From Curtobacterium sp. Leaf183 (GTDB taxonomy: Bacteria; Actinomycetota; Actinomycetes; Actinomycetales; Microbacteriaceae), in NCBI RefSeq assembly GCF_001424385.1, contig NZ_LMPO01000007.1:323869-363982 (forward strand): DNA of 40,114 nucleotides, given 5' to 3'. How positions within the stretch are numbered: position 1 is the stretch's first letter; every line of letters starts with the position of its first letter. The notes below the pieces were generated by a model. The model was given only the letters and a program-made list of their open reading frames with translations, was not told the DNA's origin and searched no databases. This document shows, in pieces, positions 1-8,604 of the stretch. The position numbers and the translations under genes are program-made.

Positions 1-184
1 GGTGCTCGAAGCTCTGCCCAACGCGATGTTCCGCGTTGAGCTGACCAATGGGCACAAGGTCCTCGCGCACATCTCCGGGAAGATGCGCCAGCACTACATC
101 CGCATCCTCCCCGAGGACCGCGTGATCGTGGAGCTGAGCCCGTACGACCTGACCCGCGGCCGGATCGTCTACCGCTACAAGTGA
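1..184 (+). CDS. infA: Translation initiation factor IF-1, 5' truncated by window edge
   Basis: IF-1 is a small S1/OB-fold protein that binds the 30S A site with IF-2 and IF-3 during initiation. The 60 visible residues contain the family signatures [25 protein letters not shown] and [15 protein letters not shown] [15 protein letters not shown], ending at a TGA at 182-184. The family is about 72-73 residues long, so roughly a dozen N-terminal residues lie upstream of the window; the GTG at position 2 is an internal Val codon, not the start. It is followed by rpmJ, the standard actinobacterial order at the end of the spc/alpha cluster. Confidence 0.97.
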   Translation, partial: VLEALPNAMFRVELTNGHKVLAHISGKMRQHYIRILPEDRVIVELSPYDLTRGRIVYRYK

Positions 185-206
185 TCCGCGAGCTGGAAAG
201 GAACGA

Positions 207-224
207 CTCGGCGAACCCGCCGAG
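207..224 (+). other. Small intercistronic hairpin, infA-rpmJ
   Basis: CTCGGCG (207-213) and CGCCGAG (218-224) form a perfect 7-bp stem with a 4-nt AACC loop in the 70-nt spacer between infA and rpmJ. No T-tract follows, so it is unlikely to terminate. It may help mRNA stability or processing. Confidence 0.35.
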
Positions 225-254
225 CACGAAGCCAGCGAGCACGAGGAATCAGCA

Positions 255-371
255 ATGAAGGTCAACCCCAGCGTCAAGCCCATCTGCGAGCACTGCCGAG
301 TCATTCGCCGCAAGGGCCGCGTCATGGTGATCTGCAAGAGCAACCCGCGTCACAAGCAGCGCCAGGGCTAG
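255..371 (+). CDS. rpmJ: 50S ribosomal protein L36 (bL36), zinc-binding form
   Basis: This gene encodes 38 residues, the standard bL36 length, starting [14 protein letters not shown] and ending NPRHKQRQG. Cys11, Cys14, Cys27 and His33 form the complete CCCH zinc ribbon, so this is the zinc-containing (C+) form. Many actinobacteria carry a second, zinc-free copy elsewhere as part of Zur-controlled zinc sparing; none is visible here. L36 binds 23S rRNA in the large subunit. It lies 70 nt after infA and 181 nt before rpsM. The start has a GAGGAA ribosome binding site about 8 nt upstream. Confidence 0.96.
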   Translation: MKVNPSVKPICEHCRVIRRKGRVMVICKSNPRHKQRQG

Positions 372-430
372 TCCTGCGCTGCCTGACCGGATCGTCCTCT
401 GGACGGCCTGCGCAGGAGCACAACTCAACA
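372..430 (+). promoter_or_regulatory. Hairpin followed by CACAACTCAACA (copy 1), rpmJ-rpsM spacer
   Basis: TCCTGCGC (372-379) pairs perfectly with GCGCAGGA (410-417). A smaller inner stem is possible (GTCC 394-397 with GGAC 401-404). The 12-mer CACAACTCAACA follows at 419-430. The same 12-mer follows a hairpin again in the rpsK-rpoA spacer at 1476-1487. The layout resembles a boxB/boxA-type antitermination site, and AACTCAACAG recalls actinobacterial rrn leader sequence as I remember it. This function is inference. Confidence 0.4.
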
Positions 431-552
431 TCGAACACGCAGTACCAGAACCCTTGTCCGGCCCAGTGCCGGACGGCGGGGGACACCTCGGGGCGGAGGC
501 CCGAGCACCGGTACTGCGCCACACCTCCATCGACAACAGGAGCAGCCATCAC

Positions 553-927
553 ATGGCACGTCTAGCAGGCGTCGACATCCCGCGCGAGAAGCGCGTGGAG
601 ATCGCACTCACGTACATCTACGGCGTCGGCCGCACCCGAGCGGTCAAGACGCTCGCGGACACCGGTATCTCCGGTGACATCCGCGTCAAGGACCTCACCG
701 ACGACCAGCTGGTCGCCCTCCGTGACCACATCGAGGGCAACTACAAGGTCGAGGGTGATCTCCGTCGCGAGGTCGCAGCCGACATCCGCCGCAAGGTCGA
801 GATCGGCAGCTACGAGGGGCTTCGTCACCGTCGCGGTCTCCCGGTGCGCGGTCAGCGCACGAAGACCAACGCGCGTACCCGCAAGGGACCGAAGCGCACC
901 GTGGCAGGCAAGAAGAAGGCCCGATAG
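553..927 (+). CDS. rpsM: 30S ribosomal protein S13 (uS13)
   Basis: The product is 124 residues, typical of the family, starting [20 protein letters not shown]. The helix-two-turn-helix core includes [13 protein letters not shown]. The C-terminus is strongly basic ([20 protein letters not shown], then KKKAR) and in this family contacts tRNA and 16S rRNA at the subunit head. An in-frame upstream start at 454 was rejected because the [10 protein letters not shown] start is conserved and has AGGAG at 538-542. rpsK follows after 9 nt. Confidence 0.97.
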   Translation: MARLAGVDIPREKRVEIALTYIYGVGRTRAVKTLADTGISGDIRVKDLTDDQLVALRDHIEGNYKVEGDLRREVAADIRRKVEIGSYEGLRHRRGLPVRGQRTKTNARTRKGPKRTVAGKKKAR

Positions 928-936
928 GAGATCATC

Positions 937-1335
937 ATGGCTACCCCCAAGACTGCCGCGCGCAAGCCGCGCCGCAAGGAGAAGAAGAACGTCGCCGTGG
1001 GCCAGGCCCACATCAAGAGCACGTTCAACAACACGATCGTCAGCATCACCGACCCGTCGGGTGCCGTCCTCAGCTGGGCGTCCTCGGGTGCCGTCGGCTT
1101 CAAGGGCTCGCGCAAGTCGACGCCGTTCGCGGCGCAGCTCGCCGCCGAGTCCGCTGCGCGTCAGGCGCAGGAGCACGGCGTCAAGAAGGTCGACGTCTTC
1201 GTGAAGGGCCCGGGTTCGGGTCGCGAGACCGCGATCCGTTCCCTGCAGGCCGCTGGCCTCGAGGTCGGTTCGATCAACGACGTCACGCCGCAGGCGCACA
1301 ACGGGTGCCGCCCGCCCAAGCGCCGCCGCGTCTGA
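937..1335 (+). CDS. rpsK: 30S ribosomal protein S11 (uS11)
   Basis: The product is 132 residues, within the family norm. The N-terminus is lysine/arginine rich ([19 protein letters not shown]). Family motifs [33 protein letters not shown] and [20 protein letters not shown] are intact, and the C-terminus is PPKRRRV. S11 lines the 30S platform near the E site. GGAG overlapping the rpsM stop acts as ribosome binding site. In Mycobacterium rpsD lies between rpsK and rpoA; here it is absent and a 229-nt structured spacer takes its place. Confidence 0.97.
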   Translation: MATPKTAARKPRRKEKKNVAVGQAHIKSTFNNTIVSITDPSGAVLSWASSGAVGFKGSRKSTPFAAQLAAESAARQAQEHGVKKVDVFVKGPGSGRETAIRSLQAAGLEVGSINDVTPQAHNGCRPPKRRRV

Positions 1336-1349
1336 CGCGAGGAGCAACC

Positions 1350-1545
1350 GGCCGTTCCCCGCTCGTACCCTGACCGGACGAGGCGTTCCCTCCAGCGGAG
1401 CGGGACGTCTCCCCGTAGGAGCGAGCGGGGGCGGCCATTCCTGGTCGTTCGATCGCGTACGTCAGTACGCGTGATCACAACTCAACAGACCCGTCGGGGC
1501 CCGGTCGGCCCCGTCGTACCGCCAAGTGTCATATAGCGGACACTT
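1350..1545 (+). ncRNA. Structured rpsK-rpoA intercistronic region (four predicted hairpins)
   Basis: No gene fits the 229-nt spacer 1336-1564. It holds four inverted repeats. The first is a long stem, CCCCGCTCG (1357-1365) with CGAGCGGGG (1422-1430), extended by GGCCG (1350-1354) with CGGCC (1432-1436). The second is CGCGTAC (1454-1460) with GTACGCG (1465-1471). The third is GGGGCC (1496-1501) with GGCCCC (1507-1512). The fourth is AAGTGTC (1524-1530) with GACACTT (1539-1545), just before the rpoA ribosome binding site. It may be an mRNA leader, processing or autoregulatory element; its function is unknown. Confidence 0.4.
1476..1487 (+). repeat. CACAACTCAACA 12-mer (copy 2), downstream of hairpin
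   Basis: This is an exact copy of the 12-mer at 419-430. It lies 4 nt after the stem CGCGTAC/GTACGCG (1454-1471). Both copies sit in ribosomal-operon spacers directly after a hairpin. Whether the RNA or an Nus-type complex recognises it is unknown. Confidence 0.45.
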
Positions 1546-1564
1546 CGCCGAAAGGAATCCCACA

Positions 1565-2560
1565 GTGCTCATTGCACAGCGCCCCACCCTGACCGAGGAG
1601 TCGATCTCCGAGCACCGCTCGCGCTTCGTCATCGAGCCGCTCGAGCCTGGCTTCGGCTACACCCTCGGCAACTCGCTGCGCCGCACGCTCCTCTCCTCGA
1701 TCCCCGGCGCGGCTGTCACCAGCATCCGCATCGACGGCGTCCTCCACGAGTTCAGCACCGTCCCCGGTGTCAAGGAAGACGTCACCGAGATCATCCTCAA
1801 CATCAAGAGCCTGGTCGTCTCCAGCGAGCACGACGAGCCGATCACCGCGTACCTGCGCAAGCAGGGTGCCGGACAGGTCACCGCGGCGGACATCTCCGCC
1901 CCGGCCGGTGTCGAGATCCACAACCCGGACCTCGTCATCGCGACCCTGAACGACACCGCGCGCTTCGAGCTCGAGCTGACCATCGAGCGTGGCCGCGGCT
2001 ACGTCTCGGCGACGCAGAACCGCTCGGAGTTCAGCGAGGCCGGTCAGATCCCGATCGATTCGATCTACTCCCCGGTCCTCAAGGTCACCTACCGCGTCGA
2101 GGCGACGCGTGCCGGTGAGCGCACGGACTTCGACCGCCTGGTCGTCGACGTCGAGTCGAAGCCGGCCATCACGCCGCGCGACGCCATCGCGTCGGCCGGT
2201 CGCACGCTCGTCGAGCTGTTCGGGCTCGCCCGCGAGCTCAACACGGCCGCCGAGGGCATCGAGATCGGCCCCGCGCCGGTCGACGCCGTGCTCTCGAACG
2301 AACTGCAGACCCCGATCGAGGACCTCGACCTGTCGGTCCGCAGCTACAACTGCCTGAAGCGGGAGGGCATCAACACGGTGTCCGAGCTCGTCGCCCTGTC
2401 GGAGACGCAGCTCATGAACATCCGCAACTTCGGTCAGAAGTCGGTGGACGAGGTCAAGGACAAGCTCACCGAGCTCGGCCTGTCCCTCAAGGACACCGTC
2501 CCCGGATTCGACGGCGCCCACTTCTACAGCGGGTACGACGAGGACGAGTCCAGCAACTGA
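1565..2560 (+). CDS. rpoA: DNA-directed RNA polymerase subunit alpha
   Basis: The product is 331 residues. The GTG at 1565 gives the conserved actinobacterial start [12 protein letters not shown] and has AAAGGAA at 1551-1557; an in-frame start at 1526 was rejected. The N-terminal dimerisation domain (about 1-230) contains [19 protein letters not shown] and [12 protein letters not shown]. The C-terminal domain (about 250-320) contains [16 protein letters not shown] and the helix-hairpin-helix region [17 protein letters not shown], which contacts UP elements and activators. The protein ends in an acidic tail. rplQ follows after 65 nt, the usual order. Confidence 0.98.
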   Translation: MLIAQRPTLTEESISEHRSRFVIEPLEPGFGYTLGNSLRRTLLSSIPGAAVTSIRIDGVLHEFSTVPGVKEDVTEIILNIKSLVVSSEHDEPITAYLRKQGAGQVTAADISAPAGVEIHNPDLVIATLNDTARFELELTIERGRGYVSATQNRSEFSEAGQIPIDSIYSPVLKVTYRVEATRAGERTDFDRLVVDVESKPAITPRDAIASAGRTLVELFGLARELNTAAEGIEIGPAPVDAVLSNELQTPIEDLDLSVRSYNCLKREGINTVSELVALSETQLMNIRNFGQKSVDEVKDKLTELGLSLKDTVPGFDGAHFYSGYDEDESSN

Positions 2561-2625
2561 CCTCGCGCTGATGCGCACGCGCGTCGTCACGGCGCGCACC
2601 ACTCTTTCACCACTGGAGAACTGAC

Positions 2626-3207
2626 ATGCCGAAGCCCACCAAGGGCCCCCGCCTCGGTGGCGGTCCCGCCCACGAGCGCCTGCTCCTGAGCAACCTCGCC
2701 AACGCCCTGTTCACGCACGGCCGCATCACCACCACCGAGACCAAGGCCAAGCGCCTGCGTCCGGTCGCCGAGCGTCTCATCACGTTCGCGAAGCGTGGCG
2801 ACCTGCACGCTCGTCGTCGGGTCATCGCGGCCCTGCGTGACAAGACCGTCGTGCACACGCTGTTCACGGAGATCGCGCCCCAGGTGGCCGAGCGCCAGGG
2901 CGGCTACACCCGCATCACGAAGCTCGGTTTCCGCAAGGGCGACAACGCGCCCCTCGCGTCGATCGAGCTCGTCCTCGAGCCCGTCTCGAGCACGCCGGCA
3001 CCGGTGACGCGCAACGCTGCTCCGGCCGCCGCTGCGCCCGCCACGGAGCCGACCGCGGACGAGACCGACGCCGAGACCACCGAGGAGGCCCCGGTCGAGT
3101 CGACCGAGACCACCGAGGAGTCCGCTCCCGTCGAGTCCGAGTCCGAGACCCCGGCTGCCGCCGAGGTCGAGGCCGACGCCGCCGAGAAGGCCGACGACGC
3201 CAAGTAG
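2626..3207 (+). CDS. rplQ: 50S ribosomal protein L17 (bL17) with acidic C-terminal extension
   Basis: The core (about residues 1-117) is canonical bL17: [40 protein letters not shown] and [21 protein letters not shown]17 lies near the exit-tunnel side of the large subunit. A tail of about 75 residues rich in Glu, Thr, Ala and Pro brings the total to 193. Such tails are common in actinobacterial L17 and are probably disordered. GGAG lies upstream of the ATG. The gene ends the operon, with a strong hairpin terminator beginning 17 nt after the stop. Confidence 0.97.
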   Translation: MPKPTKGPRLGGGPAHERLLLSNLANALFTHGRITTTETKAKRLRPVAERLITFAKRGDLHARRRVIAALRDKTVVHTLFTEIAPQVAERQGGYTRITKLGFRKGDNAPLASIELVLEPVSSTPAPVTRNAAPAAAAPATEPTADETDAETTEEAPVESTETTEESAPVESESETPAAAEVEADAAEKADDAK

Positions 3208-3223
3208 TCGCACCTGCACCACC

Positions 3224-3261
3224 GGAACGACCCCCGCAGCGCACGCTGCGGGGGTCGTTCC
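3224..3261 (+). terminator. Terminator hairpin of the alpha ribosomal operon
   Basis: A perfect 17-bp stem is formed by GGAACGACCCCCGCAGC (3224-3240) and its complement (3245-3261), with a GCAC loop. No clear T-tract follows, which is common in high-GC actinobacteria. Confidence 0.8.
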
Positions 3262-3265
3262 GCGT

Positions 3266-3311
3266 CCGGGGAGCACCGCGCTTCCCGGGGAGCACCGCGC
3301 ATCCGGGGAGC
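3266..3311 (+). repeat. Short tandem repeat after rplQ terminator
   Basis: The 16-mer CCGGGGAGCACCGCGC occurs at 3266-3281 and 3285-3300, with a truncated third copy from 3303. The repeat is non-coding and sits between the terminator and the FUSC gene. Confidence 0.7.
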
Positions 3312-3396
3312 GCGGGGCCAGCCGCGCTCCCAGCGGGGCGCACGTATGGTGACCGGTCGGCCTACCGGGTGGGGGCCGACACCACGGAGGACACAC

Positions 3397-4524
3397 ATGG
3401 GATTCGATCACGTCGCGGGGGTGGGGACACGGCTCTGGCGATGGAGCCGGACGTCCGGCACACAGCCGCGCCTGCTGCACGCCGCCAAGGCCGCGGGGGC
3501 CGCTGCGCTCGCGTGGTTCGTGGCCCGACACGTCCCAGGGGTCGCCTCCGAGTACCCCTACTACGCTCCGCTCGGGGCGGTGATCGCCATGCAGACGACG
3601 GTCTTCGCCGGTCTGCGCAGCGGGATCCAGACACTCGTCGGCATCGCGCTCGGGATCGGTGTCGCCGGGTTCACGATGTGGGTCGGTGACCCGGGGATCC
3701 TGGCGGTCGCCCTTGCCGTCGGCATCGGCGTGCTGGTCGGCGGGTTCCGCGTCCTCGGGGAGGGCAGCTCGTGGGTGTCGACCGCGGCGCTGTTCGTGCT
3801 GCTCGTCGGAGGTGCGCACGCGGAGGGCTACTCGCTCGGGTACCTCGTGCAGATGGCCGTCGGCGTGGTCGTCGGCCTGCTCGTGAACTTCCTGGTGTTC
3901 CCGCCGCTGCACTTCTGGGACGCCGAGCACCGGATCGACGCGGTGAACGGGGTCCTCGCCGACCACCTCGACGGCCTAGCGACGGTCATGCGGGAGGGCA
4001 AGCGTGACGTCGCCGCCTGGGACCGGCAGCAGGACCGGCTGGACCGCGCGATCGCCGACGTGCGCTCGCGGGTGTCGATCGCGCACGAGAGCCGGAAGAT
4101 CAACCCACGTGGCGCACTCCGCGGCTCGCGGGCCCGCCTGCAGCAGGACGGGGCCCGGTTCCGCGCCCTCGAGCGCGTCGCCTGGTACACGACGGACCTC
4201 ACCGAGCTGGTGGCCCGGTCGGGACCCGTGGCCGAGGGGATCGGGCGCCCCGATCCGGAGTTCGCCGAACCCCTGGCGACGGCGCTCGACCAGATCGCCT
4301 GCGTGATCCGCGGCGAGAGCCCGGAGGACGAGGCCGACCGGGCGATCGCGGAGGTCGAGCGCGCCCTGGACGCCTCCCGCTCGAACCCGTCGCACGTCGC
4401 GGTCACCTCAGCGGCGCTGGTGTCGTTGCGCGGGATCGTCGAGTCGGAGCGCCGGGCCACCGCGGACATCGACACGAAGACCGGACCGTTCGGTTCCGCC
4501 AGGTCGGCGCAGACGCCGCACTGA
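3397..4524 (+). CDS. FUSC-family (fusaric acid/aromatic acid exporter-like) membrane protein
   Basis: The product is 375 residues. The ATG has GGAGG at 3386-3390. Residues about 25-175 form a run of hydrophobic helices (AAKAAGAAALAWFVARHV, YYAPLGAVIAMQTTVFAGL, TLVGIALGIGVAGFTMWVG, AVALAVGIGVLVGGF and two more), the YAPLGAVIAM-Q-TTV pattern being typical of FUSC/ArAE proteins. Residues about 185-375 are a soluble helical region rich in Arg and Glu (WDRQQDRLDRAIADVRSRV), probably cytoplasmic. The family is linked to efflux of aromatic acids or to envelope functions; the substrate here cannot be inferred. The gene is monocistronic in appearance, inserted between rplQ and the regulator. Confidence 0.75.
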   Translation: MGFDHVAGVGTRLWRWSRTSGTQPRLLHAAKAAGAAALAWFVARHVPGVASEYPYYAPLGAVIAMQTTVFAGLRSGIQTLVGIALGIGVAGFTMWVGDPGILAVALAVGIGVLVGGFRVLGEGSSWVSTAALFVLLVGGAHAEGYSLGYLVQMAVGVVVGLLVNFLVFPPLHFWDAEHRIDAVNGVLADHLDGLATVMREGKRDVAAWDRQQDRLDRAIADVRSRVSIAHESRKINPRGALRGSRARLQQDGARFRALERVAWYTTDLTELVARSGPVAEGIGRPDPEFAEPLATALDQIACVIRGESPEDEADRAIAEVERALDASRSNPSHVAVTSAALVSLRGIVESERRATADIDTKTGPFGSARSAQTPH

Positions 4525-4570
4525 CGGCACCGGAGCGGTGCGTGCGGCCACGGTCGAACCACGGGCTCCG

Positions 4571-4576
4571 TAGACT
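4571..4576 (+). promoter_or_regulatory. -10 box TAGACT, leaderless promoter of the AfsR-like regulator
   Basis: TAGACT ends exactly 6 nt before the GTG at 4583. There is no Shine-Dalgarno sequence, so transcription should begin at or next to the start codon. No convincing -35 box is visible. Confidence 0.6.
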
Positions 4577-4582
4577 CGTCCC

Positions 4583-7500
4583 GTGCCGCAGCACCCCCGC
4601 CTCGCCGTCCTCGGGCCCGTCCTCGCTGAGGACCCGAACGGTGCGCTGGCGCCGGTGCCGGGGGCACTCGCGCGGTCGTTCCTGGTGGCGCTCGTGCTGG
4701 CACGCGGGCACGCGCTGAGCACCGAGACGCTCATCGACGAGCTGTGGAGTGACGCCCCGCCGCGGGGTGCTCGCGCGGCACTGCAGACACTGGTCTCGCG
4801 GCTGCGCCGGAGCACGGCGGACGGCCTCGTCACGTCGACGAGCACCGGGTACGCCCTGGGCGTCCCGGCCGACGACGTCGACCTGACCCGCGCCGAGCGG
4901 GTGGCCGGCAGCGTCGAGCACGACCGGCGGGACGTCGAACACGCGTTGGACCTGTGGCAGGGCGACCCGGGTGCCGACGTCGAGGGCGACCTGGGCGAGA
5001 CGCTCGCAGGCCGCGCGTCCGCGGCGCGGACCGGTCTGCGTCGGGCGCTCGGCGCCGCGTTGACGGCGTCGGGCGACGCCGGCTCCGCAGCCGTGGTCTG
5101 GCGCGAGGAAGCCGATCGTGACCCCTTCGACGAGGTCGCGGTCGGGGGCGCGATGCGAGCCCTGGCCGCCGCCGGTCGGACGACCGAGGCGCTCGCCGTG
5201 TTCGCCGCGCACCGGGAACACCTGGCCGAGGGGCTCGGCGCCGACCCGTCCGCCGACCTGGTCCGGCTGAACGCCGACCTGCTGCGCCGGTCCGCGTCCG
5301 CTTCGGGATCCGTCCGCCGGGTCGGGCTGCGGGCATCGCCCAACGCGCTGGTCGGACGGGAGGCCGAGGTCGCCGCCGTCACGGAGCTGCTGTCCCACGA
5401 GCGGCTGGTGACGGTCCTGGGCGCCGGTGGGCTCGGCAAGACCCGGCTGGCGCAGGCGGTCGCGGCAGCCGTGCGCGATGACCACGGGGTGGTCGTCCTC
5501 GAGCTGGCCTCACTGACCTCGGGCGAGGACATCGTCCCCGCCCTCGGAGCCCTGCTGGGGATCGCCGAGGTCCGGGGTGTCCGTTCCCTGCGCGACGCCG
5601 TCGCCGCTGACCTGCGCAGCCGGGTGTTCCGCGCGCTCGGCGACGAACCGACCGTGCTCGTGCTGGACAACTGCGAACACCTGGTCGAGGACGTCGCCTC
5701 CGTCGTCGCGGACCTGCTCGCGGTGCTGCCGTCGCTGCGCGTCCTGACCACCTCGCGGGCGCCGCTCGCGATCGCCGGCGAGGTCGTCGCCCCGCTCGCG
5801 CCCCTGCCCGTCGACGCCGACGGGGCCGCGGTCCGGTTGTTCACCGACCGTGCCCGGGCAGCCCGGCCCGGAGCGGTCCTGCCCGTCGACGCCGTGCGTC
5901 GGATCTGCACACGGCTGGACGGGTCACCGCTCGCGATCGAGCTCGCCGCCGCCCGGATCCGCGGCATGAGCACGGACGAGATCGAGCGGCGCCTGGACGA
6001 CCGGTTCGCCCTGCTCCGCGGAGGTGACCGGAGCGCCCCCGAGCGACACCGGACGCTGCTCGCGGTGATCGAGTGGAGCTGGCGGCTGCTCGACGCGGGG
6101 GCCGAGGACCTGCTGCCGCGCCTGGCGCTCTTCCCGGACGGGCTCGCGGTGGACGCGGTCGAGGCCGTCGCGGCTCCCGACCGCCGGCAGGACGCGCTCG
6201 ACGACCTGGCCGAGCTGGTCGAGCAGTCCCTCGTCCAGCTCGTCGAGCACGAGGGGGAGCCCGTGCGCTACCGGCTGCTCGAGACCGTCCGGGAGTTCGG
6301 TGCCGCACGGCTGCGCGACCGCGACGCCACCCGGGCGGTCCGGGACGCGATGGTGCACTGGGGTCGGACGTTCGCCGGGTCCCGGCCCCTGTTCACCGCG
6401 ACGGGCGATGCCCAGCGCCGGTGGTTCCGCGAGATCGCCCGCGAGGCCGACAACCTGGTCACGCTGCTGCGCTGGAGTCTGCAGGACGCTGACCGCACCA
6501 GCGTCGCGCAGGTGTTCTCGGCGCTGGGCGGGTACTGGACGCTCCGCGGCGCACACGGCGAGGTGGTCGCCCTCGCGCCCGAGGTGGTCGCGGTCCTGCG
6601 GACGGCCGAACCGGCCCCCGGGGACCGGGCGGCCACGGTCCTGGGACTCGTGCTGGTCGGCGGGTCAGCGGCGTTCAGCGACCGGCGCACGGCCGCTCTC
6701 GCGATCTCGACCCTCCGCCGGACCACCCGGCAGGGCTCGACGGGCGTGCCGGTGCTCGACGCCCAGGCCGCACTGCTCCTGACCCTCGGCCGCCCCGAGC
6801 GCGGGCTCGACCTGCTCGGCCGGTACCGTGACTCCCCGGACCACGCGGTGTCGTGTCTGGCGTACACACTCAGCGCACCCCTGGCCGAGAACGACGGCGA
6901 GTCCGCCAGGGCCCTCGCCTTCTCGGACCGCGCCATCGCGCTGGCCCGACAGGTCGACGACGCCTGGGCGCTCGGTTCGGGGGCGGTCACCAGGACCCAG
7001 CTGCTCGCGCAGACGGGCCGTCACGCCGAGGCGCTGGCCGTCGCGGACCTGGCCAGGGACCGGCTCGAGGTGTTCGGGGCCGAGGACGACCTGTACGAGA
7101 TCGGCTGGACCGTCGGCCTGTGCGCCGCAGCGACCGGGGACGTCGTCCAGGCCCGGGCGATCGCCGCCGACCTCGCGCACCAGCCGGTCGCGAACCGGGG
7201 TGGGCCGGACGGCGACGCGGCGCAGACCGCGGTGCTGGCGATCGCCATCGGCGCCGAGTGCGCCCGCAGCACCGGGGACCTCGACGCCGCTGCGACGGCG
7301 TACGTCCAGGCGTGGGACGTCGTGCTCCCGAGCCGCCGGACCGTGCCGCACTGGGTCCTGATGGCGGGCGCGGCCCGGATCGCGGCGCAGGACGAGGCGG
7401 CGGCCGGCCGGACCGCCGGGACCGCACCGGACCTCCAGGCCGTTGCCCGCACCCTCCGCGTGCAGGCGCTCGTGATGCTGCGGTTGCACCCGCGGTGGCT

Positions 7501-7792
7501 CGACCTGCCCGTGGTCGGGACGGCGCTGCTCGGTCTCGCCGTCGCGGCTGCGCGGAGCGGACGGCACGGCGAGGCTGCGCGGTGCTGGGCGCTGGCCCGG
7601 CGCTTCGGGTCGCGGCAGGACTTCGCGGTGCTCGCACACGACCGCCTGCGGCCCCTGGTGGTCGACGTGGTCGGCGAGCAGACGGTCGCGGACGCCGAGA
7701 CGGCCTCGACCGGGTGGGACCGGGCCGAGGCCGTCGCGCGGGCACGCCTGCTGTTCGAGGAGCTGGGCGTCCGTCACGCCTTCCGCATGTAG
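4583..7792 (+). CDS. AfsR/SARP-like regulator: winged helix, BTAD, NB-ARC-type ATPase, TPR-like C-terminus
   Basis: The product is 1069 residues. Residues 1-95 resemble an OmpR-type winged helix (LIDELWSDAPPRGARAALQTLVSRLRR). Residues about 100-245 resemble the bacterial transcriptional activation domain (helical, ending HREHLAEGLGADPSADLVRL). A STAND/NB-ARC ATPase follows, with Walker A GAGGLGKT at 280-287, Walker B TVLVLDNCEHL, TTSRAPL and GSPLAIELAAARIRGM. The C-terminal 450 residues are helical and probably TPR-like. Such proteins often act as ligand- or nucleotide-gated transcription activators. The next genes, encoding a DrrAB-type exporter, converge on it, and the coding ends overlap by 19 bp. 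No biosynthetic enzymes are nearby, so the target is unknown. It is predicted to be translated from a leaderless mRNA. Confidence 0.85.
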   Translation: MPQHPRLAVLGPVLAEDPNGALAPVPGALARSFLVALVLARGHALSTETLIDELWSDAPPRGARAALQTLVSRLRRSTADGLVTSTSTGYALGVPADDVDLTRAERVAGSVEHDRRDVEHALDLWQGDPGADVEGDLGETLAGRASAARTGLRRALGAALTASGDAGSAAVVWREEADRDPFDEVAVGGAMRALAAAGRTTEALAVFAAHREHLAEGLGADPSADLVRLNADLLRRSASASGSVRRVGLRASPNALVGREAEVAAVTELLSHERLVTVLGAGGLGKTRLAQAVAAAVRDDHGVVVLELASLTSGEDIVPALGALLGIAEVRGVRSLRDAVAADLRSRVFRALGDEPTVLVLDNCEHLVEDVASVVADLLAVLPSLRVLTTSRAPLAIAGEVVAPLAPLPVDADGAAVRLFTDRARAARPGAVLPVDAVRRICTRLDGSPLAIELAAARIRGMSTDEIERRLDDRFALLRGGDRSAPERHRTLLAVIEWSWRLLDAGAEDLLPRLALFPDGLAVDAVEAVAAPDRRQDALDDLAELVEQSLVQLVEHEGEPVRYRLLETVREFGAARLRDRDATRAVRDAMVHWGRTFAGSRPLFTATGDAQRRWFREIAREADNLVTLLRWSLQDADRTSVAQVFSALGGYWTLRGAHGEVVALAPEVVAVLRTAEPAPGDRAATVLGLVLVGGSAAFSDRRTAALAISTLRRTTRQGSTGVPVLDAQAALLLTLGRPERGLDLLGRYRDSPDHAVSCLAYTLSAPLAENDGESARALAFSDRAIALARQVDDAWALGSGAVTRTQLLAQTGRHAEALAVADLARDRLEVFGAEDDLYEIGWTVGLCAAATGDVVQARAIAADLAHQPVANRGGPDGDAAQTAVLAIAIGAECARSTGDLDAAATAYVQAWDVVLPSRRTVPHWVLMAGAARIAAQDEAAAGRTAGTAPDLQAVARTLRVQALVMLRLHPRWLDLPVVGTALLGLAVAAARSGRHGEAARCWALARRFGSRQDFAVLAHDRLRPLVVDVVGEQTVADAETASTGWDRAEAVARARLLFEELGVRHAFRM

Positions 7793-8604
7793 GCGCGGAC
7801 GGTCAGCGGGGCGAACACCGCGACGACCACCGCTGCGCCCACCAGCGAGAAGACCAGGTCGCCGCGGACGACACCGTGGTTCACGAGCTCGCGCACGGCG
7901 GTGATGAGGTGCGAGATCGGGTTCACCTCGGAGAACCAGCGCAGCCAGCTCGGCAGGGTGTCCGCCGGCACGAACGCGTTCGACAGGAACGTCAGCGGGA
8001 ACAGCACCAGGTTCGAGATGCCGGAGACGCTGGACGCGGTGCGGGCGACGACACCGAAGTAGGCGAAGACCCAGCTGATCGACCAGGCGACGACGATGAC
8101 GAGCAGTCCGGCGACGACGACCGTCCACACGCCGTGCGCCGGACGGAGCCCCATCACGATGCCGACCACGAAGGTGATCGTCGTGGCGATGGCGTAGCGG
8201 ACCGTGTCGGCCAGCAGCGCTCCGGCCAGGGGCGCGATCCGGGCGATCGGCAGCGACTTGAACCGGTCGAACACGCCCTTGTCCATGTCCTCGCGGAGCT
8301 GCACGCCCGTGACGATAGACGACGTGATGTTCGTCTGGACGAGGATGCCCGGGATGATGATCGGCAGGTAGGCCGCCACGTTGCCGGCGATCGCGCCGCC
8401 GAAGATGTACGTGAACATCACGGTGAAGACGATCGGCATGAGGGTGACGTCGAACAGCTGCTCGGGCGTGCGACGGACCTTGATCAGCCCGCGGTACGCC
8501 ATCGTCAGGGACTGGCGCACGGTCGCGCCGAGGCCGGTCCCACCGACGCCGGGTCGTGGTGCGATGCGGGGCGTGGTCGGAGCGGTGGGGGTCAGGGTGG
8601 TCAT
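7774..8604 (-). CDS. ABC-2 type transporter permease (DrrB-like)
   Basis: The product is 276 residues with about six hydrophobic helices, including LFDVTLMPIVFTVMFTYIFG, YAIATTITFVVGIVMGL, VVVAGLLVIVVAWSISWVFA and SNLVLFPLTFLSNAFVP. The motif FLSNAFVPxxxLP and the ending WFSEVNPISHLITAVREL are typical of daunorubicin-resistance DrrB and related ABC-2 permeases. Its ATG overlaps the ATPase stop codon (ATGA at 8601-8604), indicating translational coupling. It probably pairs with the upstream ATPase to export a hydrophobic compound or lipid. Its 3' end overlaps the regulator's 3' end by 19 bp. Confidence 0.9.
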   Translation of the reverse strand: MTTLTPTAPTTPRIAPRPGVGGTGLGATVRQSLTMAYRGLIKVRRTPEQLFDVTLMPIVFTVMFTYIFGGAIAGNVAAYLPIIIPGILVQTNITSSIVTGVQLREDMDKGVFDRFKSLPIARIAPLAGALLADTVRYAIATTITFVVGIVMGLRPAHGVWTVVVAGLLVIVVAWSISWVFAYFGVVARTASSVSGISNLVLFPLTFLSNAFVPADTLPSWLRWFSEVNPISHLITAVRELVNHGVVRGDLVFSLVGAAVVVAVFAPLTVRAYMRKA

